NCBI GenBank assembly: GCA_964372165.1
Contig: CAYJPT010000002.1
Location: forward strand, 1-56,823
Length of the DNA stretch: 56,823 bases
Direction: 5' to 3'
From: CAYJAD01 sp964372165
GTDB lineage: Bacteria > Desulfobacterota > Desulfovibrionia > Desulfovibrionales > Desulfovibrionaceae
A program made the translations under genes and the position numbers. Below are positions 8,142 to 16,293 of this stretch, one piece after another (the first letter of the stretch is position 1; each line of letters starts with the position of its first letter). The notes under the pieces were generated by a model. The model made no database searches. It worked only from the letters and a program-made list of their open reading frames with translations, and was not told the DNA's origin.

Positions 8142-8411
8142 TTGATTTTAAATCATAACATCTTCATTTATTTACAGCAGAAAATAAAATTAATCTTATG
8201 AAATCAAAAAATTACCAAGCAAATAATAGTATTGCCTTATATAATTTTGTCATGTACTTTTGACACTCTTTGCCTAAGTAGTGTTGGCTCAACGCACTAC
8301 AGGTAAAACAATTGATAATTTTAACTTTTTTAAAAAGTAAAAATCACCCTTTAGTGATAAAAAAACAATGTCTTTCATTTTTATGCCTTATGAAAAAATA
8401 TGGAGATTATT
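8142..8411. other. Leader region of the DUF1254 gene
   Basis: No reading frame. A hairpin GTAGTG...CACTAC (8278-8300) and a small dyad ATCAC-CCTTTA-GTGAT (8344-8359) with A/T tracts on both sides are present; the latter could be a weak terminator on the minus strand for nothing obvious. The plus strand ends in the GGAG of the next gene. Confidence 0.5.
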
Positions 8412-9440
8412 ATGAAGTGCTCTACTTACCTTAAGTCTATTCTGATTTTTTTTGTAATTTTTGCTTTAAATGCAGGGCAAGCATCTGCCAAAGAAATTGA
8501 TGTGGATTACAATAATTTTGCATATATTGAAACTTACAAAACCATGCAAAAGGCTATAAAAAAAGCCGGTGGTATCAATAAATTTATCCACATAAAAAAA
8601 CCCACTCCCATTAATAATCAGCAGATTATCCGAATGAATCGTGACACATTATACAGTTTAGCTGTAGTTGATGTGAGTAAGGGAGCAACCATAACTATTC
8701 CGGATGCACAAAAACGATATATATCCATGGCGGTTATTAACTCAGATGGCTATACCAATATGGTAAAAATTGGTGGAGGAAAATACAACTTAAATAAAGA
8801 AAATGTTGGTACAGATTATGCGTTAATTATCATGCGTATTTTTGTCGATTCTAATAATCAAGAAGATGTCAATGCAGCCAATAAACTACAAGATGCCTAT
8901 ATAATTACTGCTCAGAGCAATAGCAAGTTACCAGTGACAAAGTGGGATAAGAAGGATTATGAAAAAGTATATGAATCACTACTTAGTTTATTTAAAATAT
9001 CTAAAGATGCCCATGACATGTTTGGCCCAAAAGACGAAGTTGATACAGTACACTTTCTTATTGGTACAGCTGGTGGATTTGGTGGTCTTCCAAGTAAAAA
9101 TGCTGTATATTACAATTACAATCAGCCCGAAATTGAGGCAAAGGCTTACAGCATGACCTTAAAAGATGTACCGGTGAATGCTTTTTGGTCTTTCACAGTG
9201 TATAACAGCGATGGATATTTGTTTGAATCTGACTATGGTTTATCCAACATCAATAGTAGTACGGCAAAAGCCAATGCAGATGGATCTTACACAATTTATT
9301 TTGGCATGTGCAAAGAGCAAAAAAGTTATAATTGCCTAGGCATTGAAGACGGTTGGAATGGAATTTTACGACTGTATGAACCACAAGAAAAAGTATTAAA
9401 TGGAAGTTGGGTCATACCAACTATCAATGCCAACAAATAG
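8412..9440 (+). CDS. Exported DUF1254/DUF1214 protein
   Basis: A 342-aa protein. A signal peptide ends near SASA (about residue 26). The DUF1254 part shows the hallmark MNRDTLYSLAVVDVSKG and RYISMAVINSDGY (residues 75-120). The DUF1214 part shows NAFWSFTVYNSDGY and NWNGIL-type ends near the C terminus (residues 250-340). These exported proteins are widespread, sometimes near phosphate or redox genes, and of unknown function. The ATG at 8412 has TGGAG six bases before it; an in-frame ATG at 8400 overlaps that ribosome site and is less likely. It is a single-gene unit between the RNA candidate and dnaE. Confidence 0.85.
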   Translation: MKCSTYLKSILIFFVIFALNAGQASAKEIDVDYNNFAYIETYKTMQKAIKKAGGINKFIHIKKPTPINNQQIIRMNRDTLYSLAVVDVSKGATITIPDAQKRYISMAVINSDGYTNMVKIGGGKYNLNKENVGTDYALIIMRIFVDSNNQEDVNAANKLQDAYIITAQSNSKLPVTKWDKKDYEKVYESLLSLFKISKDAHDMFGPKDEVDTVHFLIGTAGGFGGLPSKNAVYYNYNQPEIEAKAYSMTLKDVPVNAFWSFTVYNSDGYLFESDYGLSNINSSTAKANADGSYTIYFGMCKEQKSYNCLGIEDGWNGILRLYEPQEKVLNGSWVIPTINANK

Positions 9441-9532
9441 ATTATTTTTTGATATTTAAATTACGAAATAGGCATAATAATGCATTCAATTATTGAATGT
9501 AGATTTACTAACCTTAACAACATTTTTAATAT

Positions 9533-12500
9533 ATGTCAGAATTTGTACATTTACATTGTCATACTGAGTATAGCCTTCTTGACGGAGCTATAAGGCTTAA
9601 AGATTTATGCAAGCGTGCTAAAGATTATGGCATGCCTGCTGCTGCCATAACAGATCACGGAAATCTTTTTGGCGCAACACTTTTTTATAAACAATGTAAA
9701 GCAGTTGACATAAAACCCATTATTGGTTGCGAAGTATATGTTTGCCATGATCATACCGATCGTGAATCAGAGCGTGCCAAGCGCAGACATCATTTAATAT
9801 TATTGGCGCAAAACAATGAAGGTTATCAAAACCTTATAAAGTTAGTTACGCATGGTTTTATAAATGGTTTTCACTATAAACCACGAGTAGACAAAAAGCT
9901 TTTGCAGCAATATTCCAACGGTATTATTGCTCTATCAGCTTGTCTTGCCGGTGAAATTCCTCGCTCAATTATAGCTGGTGACATGGATGAAGCTCTCAAC
10001 CTGACTAATGAATATGCAACAATATATCCCGATCGGTTTTATCTTGAACTACAAGCCAATGGACTCAAAGAACAAACCATTGTTAACAATGGTCTACTGG
10101 AACTTGCCGAACAAACAAAAATACCACTTGTTGCTACAAATGACTGCCATTACTTAGATGCCTCGGATGTTGACGCACATGATTTATTGCTATGTATCCA
10201 AACTCAAACTACTATTGATGACCCAAAGCGCATGCGTTTTGAAACACGTGATTTATATTATAAACCATTTGATCAAATGCAAAAAGATTTCGGGCATATT
10301 CCTGAAGCTCTTTCCAACACGGTGCGCATAGCCGAACAATGCAATGTGGAGATGACTTTTGGGGAAAGCTTTTTCCCTGTCTATGCCGTGCCGGAAGGTA
10401 TGACTCCTGAAACAGAATTCAAACGCCTAGCTGAGGATGGACTTAAAAAACGTCTTGAACTACATCCAGATTCACAAAGCATTGACCATGATTTTTATCA
10501 TGAGCGTTTGCAGTATGAGTTAGAAGTTATATTAGAAATGGGTTTCCCCGGCTACTTTCTTATTGTTCAAGACTTCATAAACTGGGCAAAACAACAAGGT
10601 ATTCCTGTTGGACCTGGGCGTGGCTCTGCTGCTGGGTCATTGGTGGCATGGGCATTACGCATAACAAATATAGACCCCATACCCTATAATTTACTTTTTG
10701 AGCGGTTTTTAAATATTGAACGTGTAAGCCTACCTGATATAGACGTAGATTTTTGCGAACGCCGCCGCGCTGAAGTTATTAGATATATGGTAGATACTTA
10801 TGGAGAAGACTCAGTTGCGCAAATAACTACTTTTGGAAAAATGAAAGCCAAAGCCGTGGTACGTGATGTAGGGCGCGCCCTTGGCATGAGCTTTGCCGAA
10901 ACAGATCGCATAGCAAAGCTTGTACCTGATGATTTAAAAATCACTGTGCAAAAAGCCATAGATGATGAACCGCAGCTCAAAACACTTTATGATACTGACA
11001 AACAAATAAAACGCTTGTTAGACACATCATTGCGCCTTGAAGGTCTTTCGCGTCATGCTTCAACCCATGCTGCCGGACTTGTTGTGTCAGATAAACCCAT
11101 GACAGAATACTTACCCCTATACAAGGGTAAAAAGGGCGAACTTGTAACACAGTTTGATATGAAAATGGTCGAGCAAGTCGGTCTTGTAAAATTTGACTTT
11201 CTTGGTCTAAAAACCATGACGCTAATTCAAGATACTCTTGACGCCATTGCACACCAAGGTAAGGAGGTTCCTGACTTAGATAATTTAAGCTTAGATGATG
11301 TTGCAACTTATGAGCTTTATGCCAGAGGTGAAACAGACGGAATTTTTCAGGTGGAAAGTTCAGGCATGCGGCAATATTTAAGGCAACTTAAACCATCATG
11401 TTTTGAAGACATTATTGCCATGCTTGCTCTTTATAGACCTGGGCCTTTGGGCTCTGGCATGGTTGAAAGTTTTATTAAACGAAAACACGGCATTGAAGAA
11501 GTTACATATCCACTTGAAATATTAAAAGACTGCCTCAAAGACACCTATGGCGTAATTGTTTATCAAGAGCAAGTTATGCAAATTGCCACAATTGTAGCGA
11601 AGTATAGCTTAGGTGGTGCAGATTTATTACGCCGCGCCATGGGTAAAAAGCAAGCCGATGCTATGGCACAAGAACGTTCAAAGTTTGTATCAGGTGCAAA
11701 TGCCAATGATATAGCAACGGATAAAGCCAATGAAGTTTTTGACCTTATGGAAAAATTTGCTGAATATGGCTTTAACAAATCACATTCAGCAGCTTATGCA
11801 TTAATTTCTTATCATACAGCATATTTAAAAGCACATTTTAAAGTTGAATTTATGGCGGCTCTACTCACATCTGAAATGGGAAATCAAGTTAAACTATTAA
11901 AATATGTTGCAGCATGCAAAGACATGGACATTGATGTACTTAGACCTTCAGTTAATGAGAGTTTGCGTGCATTTTCAGCCAAGCAAAATGCAGTGATATT
12001 TGGGCTTGGTGGTATAAAAAATGTGGGCGATGAAGCCATACGAGAAATTGTAGAATCTCGCTTAGAAAAAGGGCCATACACATCACTTTTAGACCTTGCC
12101 TTACGTGTTAATTTACGCAAAGTTACCAAAAGAGTTTTAGAATCTTTAATCAAGGGTGGTGCTTGCGATTGCTTTAATGTAAACCGCTCAGCCATGCTTG
12201 CAGTAATTGATTTAGTTGTTTCAAAAGCACAAAAAAAAGCAAAAGAAAAATCGTCAAACCAAGTATCGCTACTTTCCATTGCACCTCAGGTTGAACAAGA
12301 AAGTACCACCTCTGGTATTGGTTTTGATTGCAAAGAAGCAGATTCTAACGAACTGGATAACGATGCAATGTTACGCGGAGAAAAGGAAGCTCTTGGATTT
12401 TTCCTAACAAGTCACCCATTATTACCATACCGCAAAGAAATGCAACGCGTAAGACTTAGCACACTTGAAGATGCACGTGAAAGCTATAGCGGTAGTGATT

Positions 12501-13027
12501 TACGAATTGCTGTTCTTGTCACATCAATTAAAGAAGTTTTTACCAAAAAAAAGGGCGAACGCATGGCTTTTATCAGTGTGGAAGATTTAACAGCACATGC
12601 CGAGGTAACCTTTTTCCCCAAAGAATATGCCATATACCGAGAGCTTTTGTCATCGGACCAACCTATTGTTTTAGAGGCAAAACTTGATATTAGGGAGTCA
12701 AACATCAATGCTGAAAACGATGCAGAAGGTGAAGAAGCTCCACGAGAAATAAAAATGCTTGGGCAAAAAGCCATAGCACTTGAGGAAGCATTTTCCAATG
12801 ATTTAAGTCCAGTACGCATAAATATCCCTGCCACATTGCTGGATAAGGAAAGTATGCTTAGCTTGTGCTCTATTTTAGAAAAGCATAAAGGACAAGTTGA
12901 AGCACAAGCTCAATTAACTTTGGACGGCTATCATTGCGTATTGCAGCTTGGAGCAAAGTTTAAGGTACACCCCGGACCTGAATTGCATGCGGATATTGCA
13001 AACTGGAGAAAAGGAAAAGCCATATGA
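9533..13027 (+). CDS. dnaE: DNA polymerase III subunit alpha
   Basis: An 1164-aa replicative polymerase, full length for DnaE1. The PHP domain opens with VHLHCHTEYSLLDG (residues 5-18) and AAAITDHGNLFG. The palm carries GPGRGSAAGSLVAW (about residue 362) and the catalytic aspartates in LPDIDVDFCERRR (about residue 401, as in E. coli). GFNKSHSAAYALISYHTAYLKAHF marks the beta-binding and fingers region. An OB-fold follows near residues 970-1060. It is the chromosomal replicase catalytic subunit. The stop codon overlaps the queD start (ATGA), so the two are coupled. No strong ribosome site precedes the ATG at 9533. Confidence 0.98.
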   Translation: MSEFVHLHCHTEYSLLDGAIRLKDLCKRAKDYGMPAAAITDHGNLFGATLFYKQCKAVDIKPIIGCEVYVCHDHTDRESERAKRRHHLILLAQNNEGYQNLIKLVTHGFINGFHYKPRVDKKLLQQYSNGIIALSACLAGEIPRSIIAGDMDEALNLTNEYATIYPDRFYLELQANGLKEQTIVNNGLLELAEQTKIPLVATNDCHYLDASDVDAHDLLLCIQTQTTIDDPKRMRFETRDLYYKPFDQMQKDFGHIPEALSNTVRIAEQCNVEMTFGESFFPVYAVPEGMTPETEFKRLAEDGLKKRLELHPDSQSIDHDFYHERLQYELEVILEMGFPGYFLIVQDFINWAKQQGIPVGPGRGSAAGSLVAWALRITNIDPIPYNLLFERFLNIERVSLPDIDVDFCERRRAEVIRYMVDTYGEDSVAQITTFGKMKAKAVVRDVGRALGMSFAETDRIAKLVPDDLKITVQKAIDDEPQLKTLYDTDKQIKRLLDTSLRLEGLSRHASTHAAGLVVSDKPMTEYLPLYKGKKGELVTQFDMKMVEQVGLVKFDFLGLKTMTLIQDTLDAIAHQGKEVPDLDNLSLDDVATYELYARGETDGIFQVESSGMRQYLRQLKPSCFEDIIAMLALYRPGPLGSGMVESFIKRKHGIEEVTYPLEILKDCLKDTYGVIVYQEQVMQIATIVAKYSLGGADLLRRAMGKKQADAMAQERSKFVSGANANDIATDKANEVFDLMEKFAEYGFNKSHSAAYALISYHTAYLKAHFKVEFMAALLTSEMGNQVKLLKYVAACKDMDIDVLRPSVNESLRAFSAKQNAVIFGLGGIKNVGDEAIREIVESRLEKGPYTSLLDLALRVNLRKVTKRVLESLIKGGACDCFNVNRSAMLAVIDLVVSKAQKKAKEKSSNQVSLLSIAPQVEQESTTSGIGFDCKEADSNELDNDAMLRGEKEALGFFLTSHPLLPYRKEMQRVRLSTLEDARESYSGSDLRIAVLVTSIKEVFTKKKGERMAFISVEDLTAHAEVTFFPKEYAIYRELLSSDQPIVLEAKLDIRESNINAENDAEGEEAPREIKMLGQKAIALEEAFSNDLSPVRINIPATLLDKESMLSLCSILEKHKGQVEAQAQLTLDGYHCVLQLGAKFKVHPGPELHADIANWRKGKAI

Positions 13028-13416
13028 AAAAAAAGATTTGGCAGCTAACTGTACGTTCAGAGTTCTGTGCTGGGCATGCATTGCGTAATTATGAAGGCAA
13101 GTGTGAAAAAATGCATGGGCATAATTTTGAAGTGGAAGTGGTAGTTCAAGGAGAAAAACTTGATAACAACATTGAGTATTTAATTGACTTTAAAGTTTTA
13201 AAGTCAAAGTTAAATAACATTTTGGATGACTTGGACCATTGTATACTTAACGAAACAACGCCTTTTCATAAAATCAATCCAACATCAGAAAACCTTGCTC
13301 AGTACATTTATTTACGCATGCAAGAAGGTTTAGCTGAATATGAAGTTGAAATGTACAGTGCAACTGTTTCTGAAAAAAGTGCACAAAAAGCTACATATAA
13401 AGAGATTTCAACTTAA
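13024..13416 (+). CDS. queD: 6-carboxytetrahydropterin synthase family protein
   Basis: A 130-aa T-fold protein of the PTPS/QueD family. It has FCAGHALRN, the zinc and catalytic segment GKCEKMHGHNFEVEV (about residues 27-41), the DFKVLKSKL segment and a C-terminal ATVSEKSAQKATY containing the pterin-binding glutamate. QueD converts dihydroneopterin triphosphate to 6-carboxytetrahydropterin on the way to queuosine. A 6-pyruvoyl-tetrahydropterin synthase role is less likely in this setting. It overlaps the dnaE stop by 4 bp, an unusual but clear translational coupling. No other queuosine gene is in the window. Confidence 0.9.
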   Translation: MKKKIWQLTVRSEFCAGHALRNYEGKCEKMHGHNFEVEVVVQGEKLDNNIEYLIDFKVLKSKLNNILDDLDHCILNETTPFHKINPTSENLAQYIYLRMQEGLAEYEVEMYSATVSEKSAQKATYKEIST

Positions 13417-13433
13417 TTAATATATGAAATTTA

Positions 13434-13853
13434 TTATAGTTTACTAAAGCCAAACTTTTTTTGCGCAAAAAACAAACCTATGCGTAAAGCGGCAAAGCCT
13501 ATCATAATTTGCATAAAAGCATTCCAAAATAATTGCGACCAAGCTTCATGCAAAATAAATACATATATATCATAAATATATGTAGAAAATGTTGTAAATG
13601 ATCCCATAAAAGCAATTAGTAGCACCTTTCTATATTTTAGTAAGGGCCAGAAAAATCCAAAGCATAAACAACCAAGCATATTTACAAAAAACACACCCCA
13701 GGATGTAGTTTGCCCAAAACCAAACTCAAGCAACCAGATTAAGCCATAGCGTGACAAAGCACCAAGCGCAGCTGCTACTGAAAACAGTATAATTTCACTG
13801 AAATTTTTTACATATTTATACACACATAAAGTCATAATGCACCAATAAAACAT
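13434..13853 (-). CDS. crcB: Fluoride channel CrcB/Fluc
   Basis: A protein of up to 139 aa with four membrane helices. It has the family motifs GALSRYGLIW, GVFFVNMLGCLCFGFF and the signature GSFTTFSTYIYD (Fluc: G-G-x-TTFSTF), with the TTFST segment that lines the fluoride pore. Fluc proteins work as antiparallel dimers that leak fluoride out of the cell. A second start at 13835 (MTLCVYKYV) gives 133 aa, closer to the usual length. Neither start has a strong ribosome site. I did not recognise a fluoride riboswitch in the 245 bp upstream. It is convergent with queD, with 17 bp between. Confidence 0.9.
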   Translation of the reverse strand: MFYWCIMTLCVYKYVKNFSEIILFSVAAALGALSRYGLIWLLEFGFGQTTSWGVFFVNMLGCLCFGFFWPLLKYRKVLLIAFMGSFTTFSTYIYDIYVFILHEAWSQLFWNAFMQIMIGFAALRIGLFFAQKKFGFSKL

Positions 13854-14029
13854 GATAATAGTATAAAATACAGTTTAATTATATAGCCAGCACTAAAAAA
13901 CATATCAAAGCTTTATCACTTAAAATGAATCAACATTATGATAAACCTTTGTTATTGACACAACATTTAATACTGTTTATGTCATTATGTAAATATTTTA
14001 CTGCCATTTTTAAAATAAGTATAATTTTA

Positions 14030-14060
14030 TTGACTTACATTCCGATGAATCTAGTATATT
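14030..14060 (+). promoter_or_regulatory. Promoter of the MBL-GAF-HD-GYP gene
   Basis: TTGACT (14030-14035) is followed after 16 bp by TAGTAT (14052-14057), or after 19 bp by TATATT (14055-14060). The predicted start is about 35 bp before the ATG at 14099, which has AGAGG in front of it. Confidence 0.55.
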
Positions 14061-14098
14061 AAATGCAGTTTTTTTAATTAATTTTTAGAGGTTTTATA

Positions 14099-16174
14099 AT
14101 GCAATTACAATTTTGGGGTATTCGTGGTTCTACATCAAGCAGTTGTGTAACATCTGCGCGCTATGGCTGCAACACTTCTTGTTATGCTATAGATGCTCCC
14201 CTTGCTCCTCACATAATTTTAGATGCAGGTTCAGGATTACGTAAATTTGGCACAACCCTGAAAGATAGCAATAAACCTTATGAATGTACTATTTTCTTGA
14301 GTCACAACCATTGGGATCACGTGTCAGGCATGCCTTTTTTCATCCCATTTTATAGCCCACAATGGACTGTAAATATTTTTGCTCCTGAGTCCATAGGCGG
14401 TATTGGACCTATGGAATTTATTAAAAGCCTATTTTCTTATACATTTTTTCCTGTGAGCTGGGATGAACTTCCAAGTATACGCAATGTAATGCCATTACAT
14501 GATGGTGAAAAAATTGAAATAAGTGGCGGAGTTACTGTTTCAGCACATGCAACATGCCATGGCGGAAACAACATCAAGGGGCTTTTCTCTTGTGCTTACC
14601 GCATCGAACATGCAGGAAAATCTATTTTTTATAGTGGTGACCATGAACTTGGGCCAAACCCTGAAAGCCTAGATCGTGAAAGCTCCTTTTTCCAAGGCAT
14701 GAAAGATGTTGATATTGCTGTTTTAGATTCACAATATACCTTAGAAAATTACCCAAGGCATCAAGGTTGGGGACACTCTGCCATAGAGCAATGGGTACCA
14801 ATAGTGCAAGAAATGGGTGTTAACACTTTTGTTCCAACGCATTATGATCCCAATTATGATGATGATTTTATTGACCATATACGTGACAAACTCATTCAAG
14901 ATTACCCTGAAATTTGTCCATTTCTAGTTATGGGCTACGAGGGTCTTGAACTAAGCTGCTTAAATAACACTAAAAATAGCGACAAGTGCCCTCCTTGTAT
15001 TCCTGAACATATTGACTATAAGTTTGCTTCAGAGCTATTAGACATACCAGATATGAGCTCAGTATTAGACCAACTTTTATTACGAGCAAGATCTATTGCT
15101 AAAGCTGATGCAGGTACTATTTATCTGGTTGAAGATGATGAACTAGTCTTTTCATACTCACACAATGACAGCTTATTTACAAGATCGCAATCAGCACGTC
15201 AGCAGTATCTTAATGCACGTTTGCCAATAACAACTAACTCTATTGCCGGATATGTAGCAAGCAAACGTAAAATATTAAACATTGCCAATGTGCGCAACTT
15301 GCCAGAAAATGCTCCATATTCATTTAATTGCACCTTTGACGAAGCAACAGGATATGAAACAGTATCTATATGCACCATGCCTATTTTTTCTCAGCGTGGC
15401 AGCTTATTGGGTGTTATGCAAGTCATAAATGCCATGAAGGATGACAAAGCCATACCATTTAGCCTTGCAACAGAATCTACCTTGCGTAAACTTTGTAATG
15501 TAGGCGCACAAGGCATTGAGCAAGCCATTACTACACGTGATATGCTTTTACGCTTATTGGAAACAGCTCGTATGCGTGACCCAACAGAAACAGGTCCACA
15601 CGTATTTCGTGTGGGCGCTATGGCAGCGGAACTTTATCATCATTGGGCTGAAAAGCGTGGTGTTGATATAGTTGAAATTGCCGATACTAAAGCACATTTG
15701 CGCCTTGCATCAATGCTCCACGATGTAGGCAAGGTGGGTATCTCTGATCAAATACTTAAAAAGCCAGGAAGATTTGATGATGAAGAACGCAAAGTCATGC
15801 AAAAGCATTGTTCCATTGGAGCTTCGATATTTAAAAATACCAATAGTACACTTGATAGACTTGCATCAAGCATAGCCTTGCATCATCACCAACGCTGGGA
15901 TGGTAAAGGTTATTGCGGTGATGAAACTCAACCTATTCTTGCTGGAGAAGATATCCCCTTTGAAGCTCGTATTACATCAATTGTAGATGTGTTTGATGCT
16001 TTACTTTCTGTACGATGCTATAAGAAGCCAATACCTTTAGATGAGGCTTTAGCTATCTTAAAAAATGACTCCGGAACTGCCTTTGACCCACAAATGGTAG
16101 AGGATTTTTTTGAAATATTAGATACCATGATAGCAATTCAAGAAAAATATCAAGACAAACCTATTTGCAAATAA
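14099..16174 (+). CDS. Three-domain signalling protein: metallo-beta-lactamase fold, GAF, HD-GYP
   Basis: A 691-aa protein. Residues 1 to about 280 are a metallo-beta-lactamase fold with the metal ligands in FLSHNHWDHVSGMP (about residues 66-79), SGDHELG and FVPTHYDPN. Residues about 320-480 are a GAF domain (AKADAGTIYLVEDDELVF, ITTNSIAGYVAS, GVMQVINA). Residues about 495-680 are an HD-GYP phosphodiesterase with SMLHDVGKVGI (about residue 539) and ALHHHQRWDGKGYCG (about residue 595). HD-GYP domains usually read HHExxDGxGYP; here it is HHQRWDGKGYC, so the Glu and the final Pro differ. Likely roles are cyclic-di-GMP turnover and an additional hydrolase controlled by a GAF ligand. It is 119 bp upstream of the CHASE2 cyclase gene. 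Confidence 0.88.
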   Translation: MQLQFWGIRGSTSSSCVTSARYGCNTSCYAIDAPLAPHIILDAGSGLRKFGTTLKDSNKPYECTIFLSHNHWDHVSGMPFFIPFYSPQWTVNIFAPESIGGIGPMEFIKSLFSYTFFPVSWDELPSIRNVMPLHDGEKIEISGGVTVSAHATCHGGNNIKGLFSCAYRIEHAGKSIFYSGDHELGPNPESLDRESSFFQGMKDVDIAVLDSQYTLENYPRHQGWGHSAIEQWVPIVQEMGVNTFVPTHYDPNYDDDFIDHIRDKLIQDYPEICPFLVMGYEGLELSCLNNTKNSDKCPPCIPEHIDYKFASELLDIPDMSSVLDQLLLRARSIAKADAGTIYLVEDDELVFSYSHNDSLFTRSQSARQQYLNARLPITTNSIAGYVASKRKILNIANVRNLPENAPYSFNCTFDEATGYETVSICTMPIFSQRGSLLGVMQVINAMKDDKAIPFSLATESTLRKLCNVGAQGIEQAITTRDMLLRLLETARMRDPTETGPHVFRVGAMAAELYHHWAEKRGVDIVEIADTKAHLRLASMLHDVGKVGISDQILKKPGRFDDEERKVMQKHCSIGASIFKNTNSTLDRLASSIALHHHQRWDGKGYCGDETQPILAGEDIPFEARITSIVDVFDALLSVRCYKKPIPLDEALAILKNDSGTAFDPQMVEDFFEILDTMIAIQEKYQDKPICK

Positions 16175-16209
16175 ATATTTTATAATTTTCTATAGTTACA
16201 CCAAAATAC

Positions 16210-16282
16210 AGAGTCCTGCACAATCATTTTTTGAAAAAATTTTATCATCAAACAAATAATCATTGTGTAGGGCTCTTTTTTT
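16210..16282 (+). repeat. Inverted-repeat hairpin ending in a T tract (GTCCTGCACAAT family)
   Basis: AGAGTCCTGCACAAT (16210-16224) pairs with ATTGTGTAGGGCTCT (16262-16276), and a run of T follows. It could act as a terminator between the HD-GYP and cyclase genes. The arm sequence recurs at the ends of the nested element at 23343-23549 and, as AGACACCTGCATAA, in the palindrome at 43253-43284, so it is a dispersed repeat and not a one-off terminator. Confidence 0.65.
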
Positions 16283-16293
16283 AGGAAAGTATA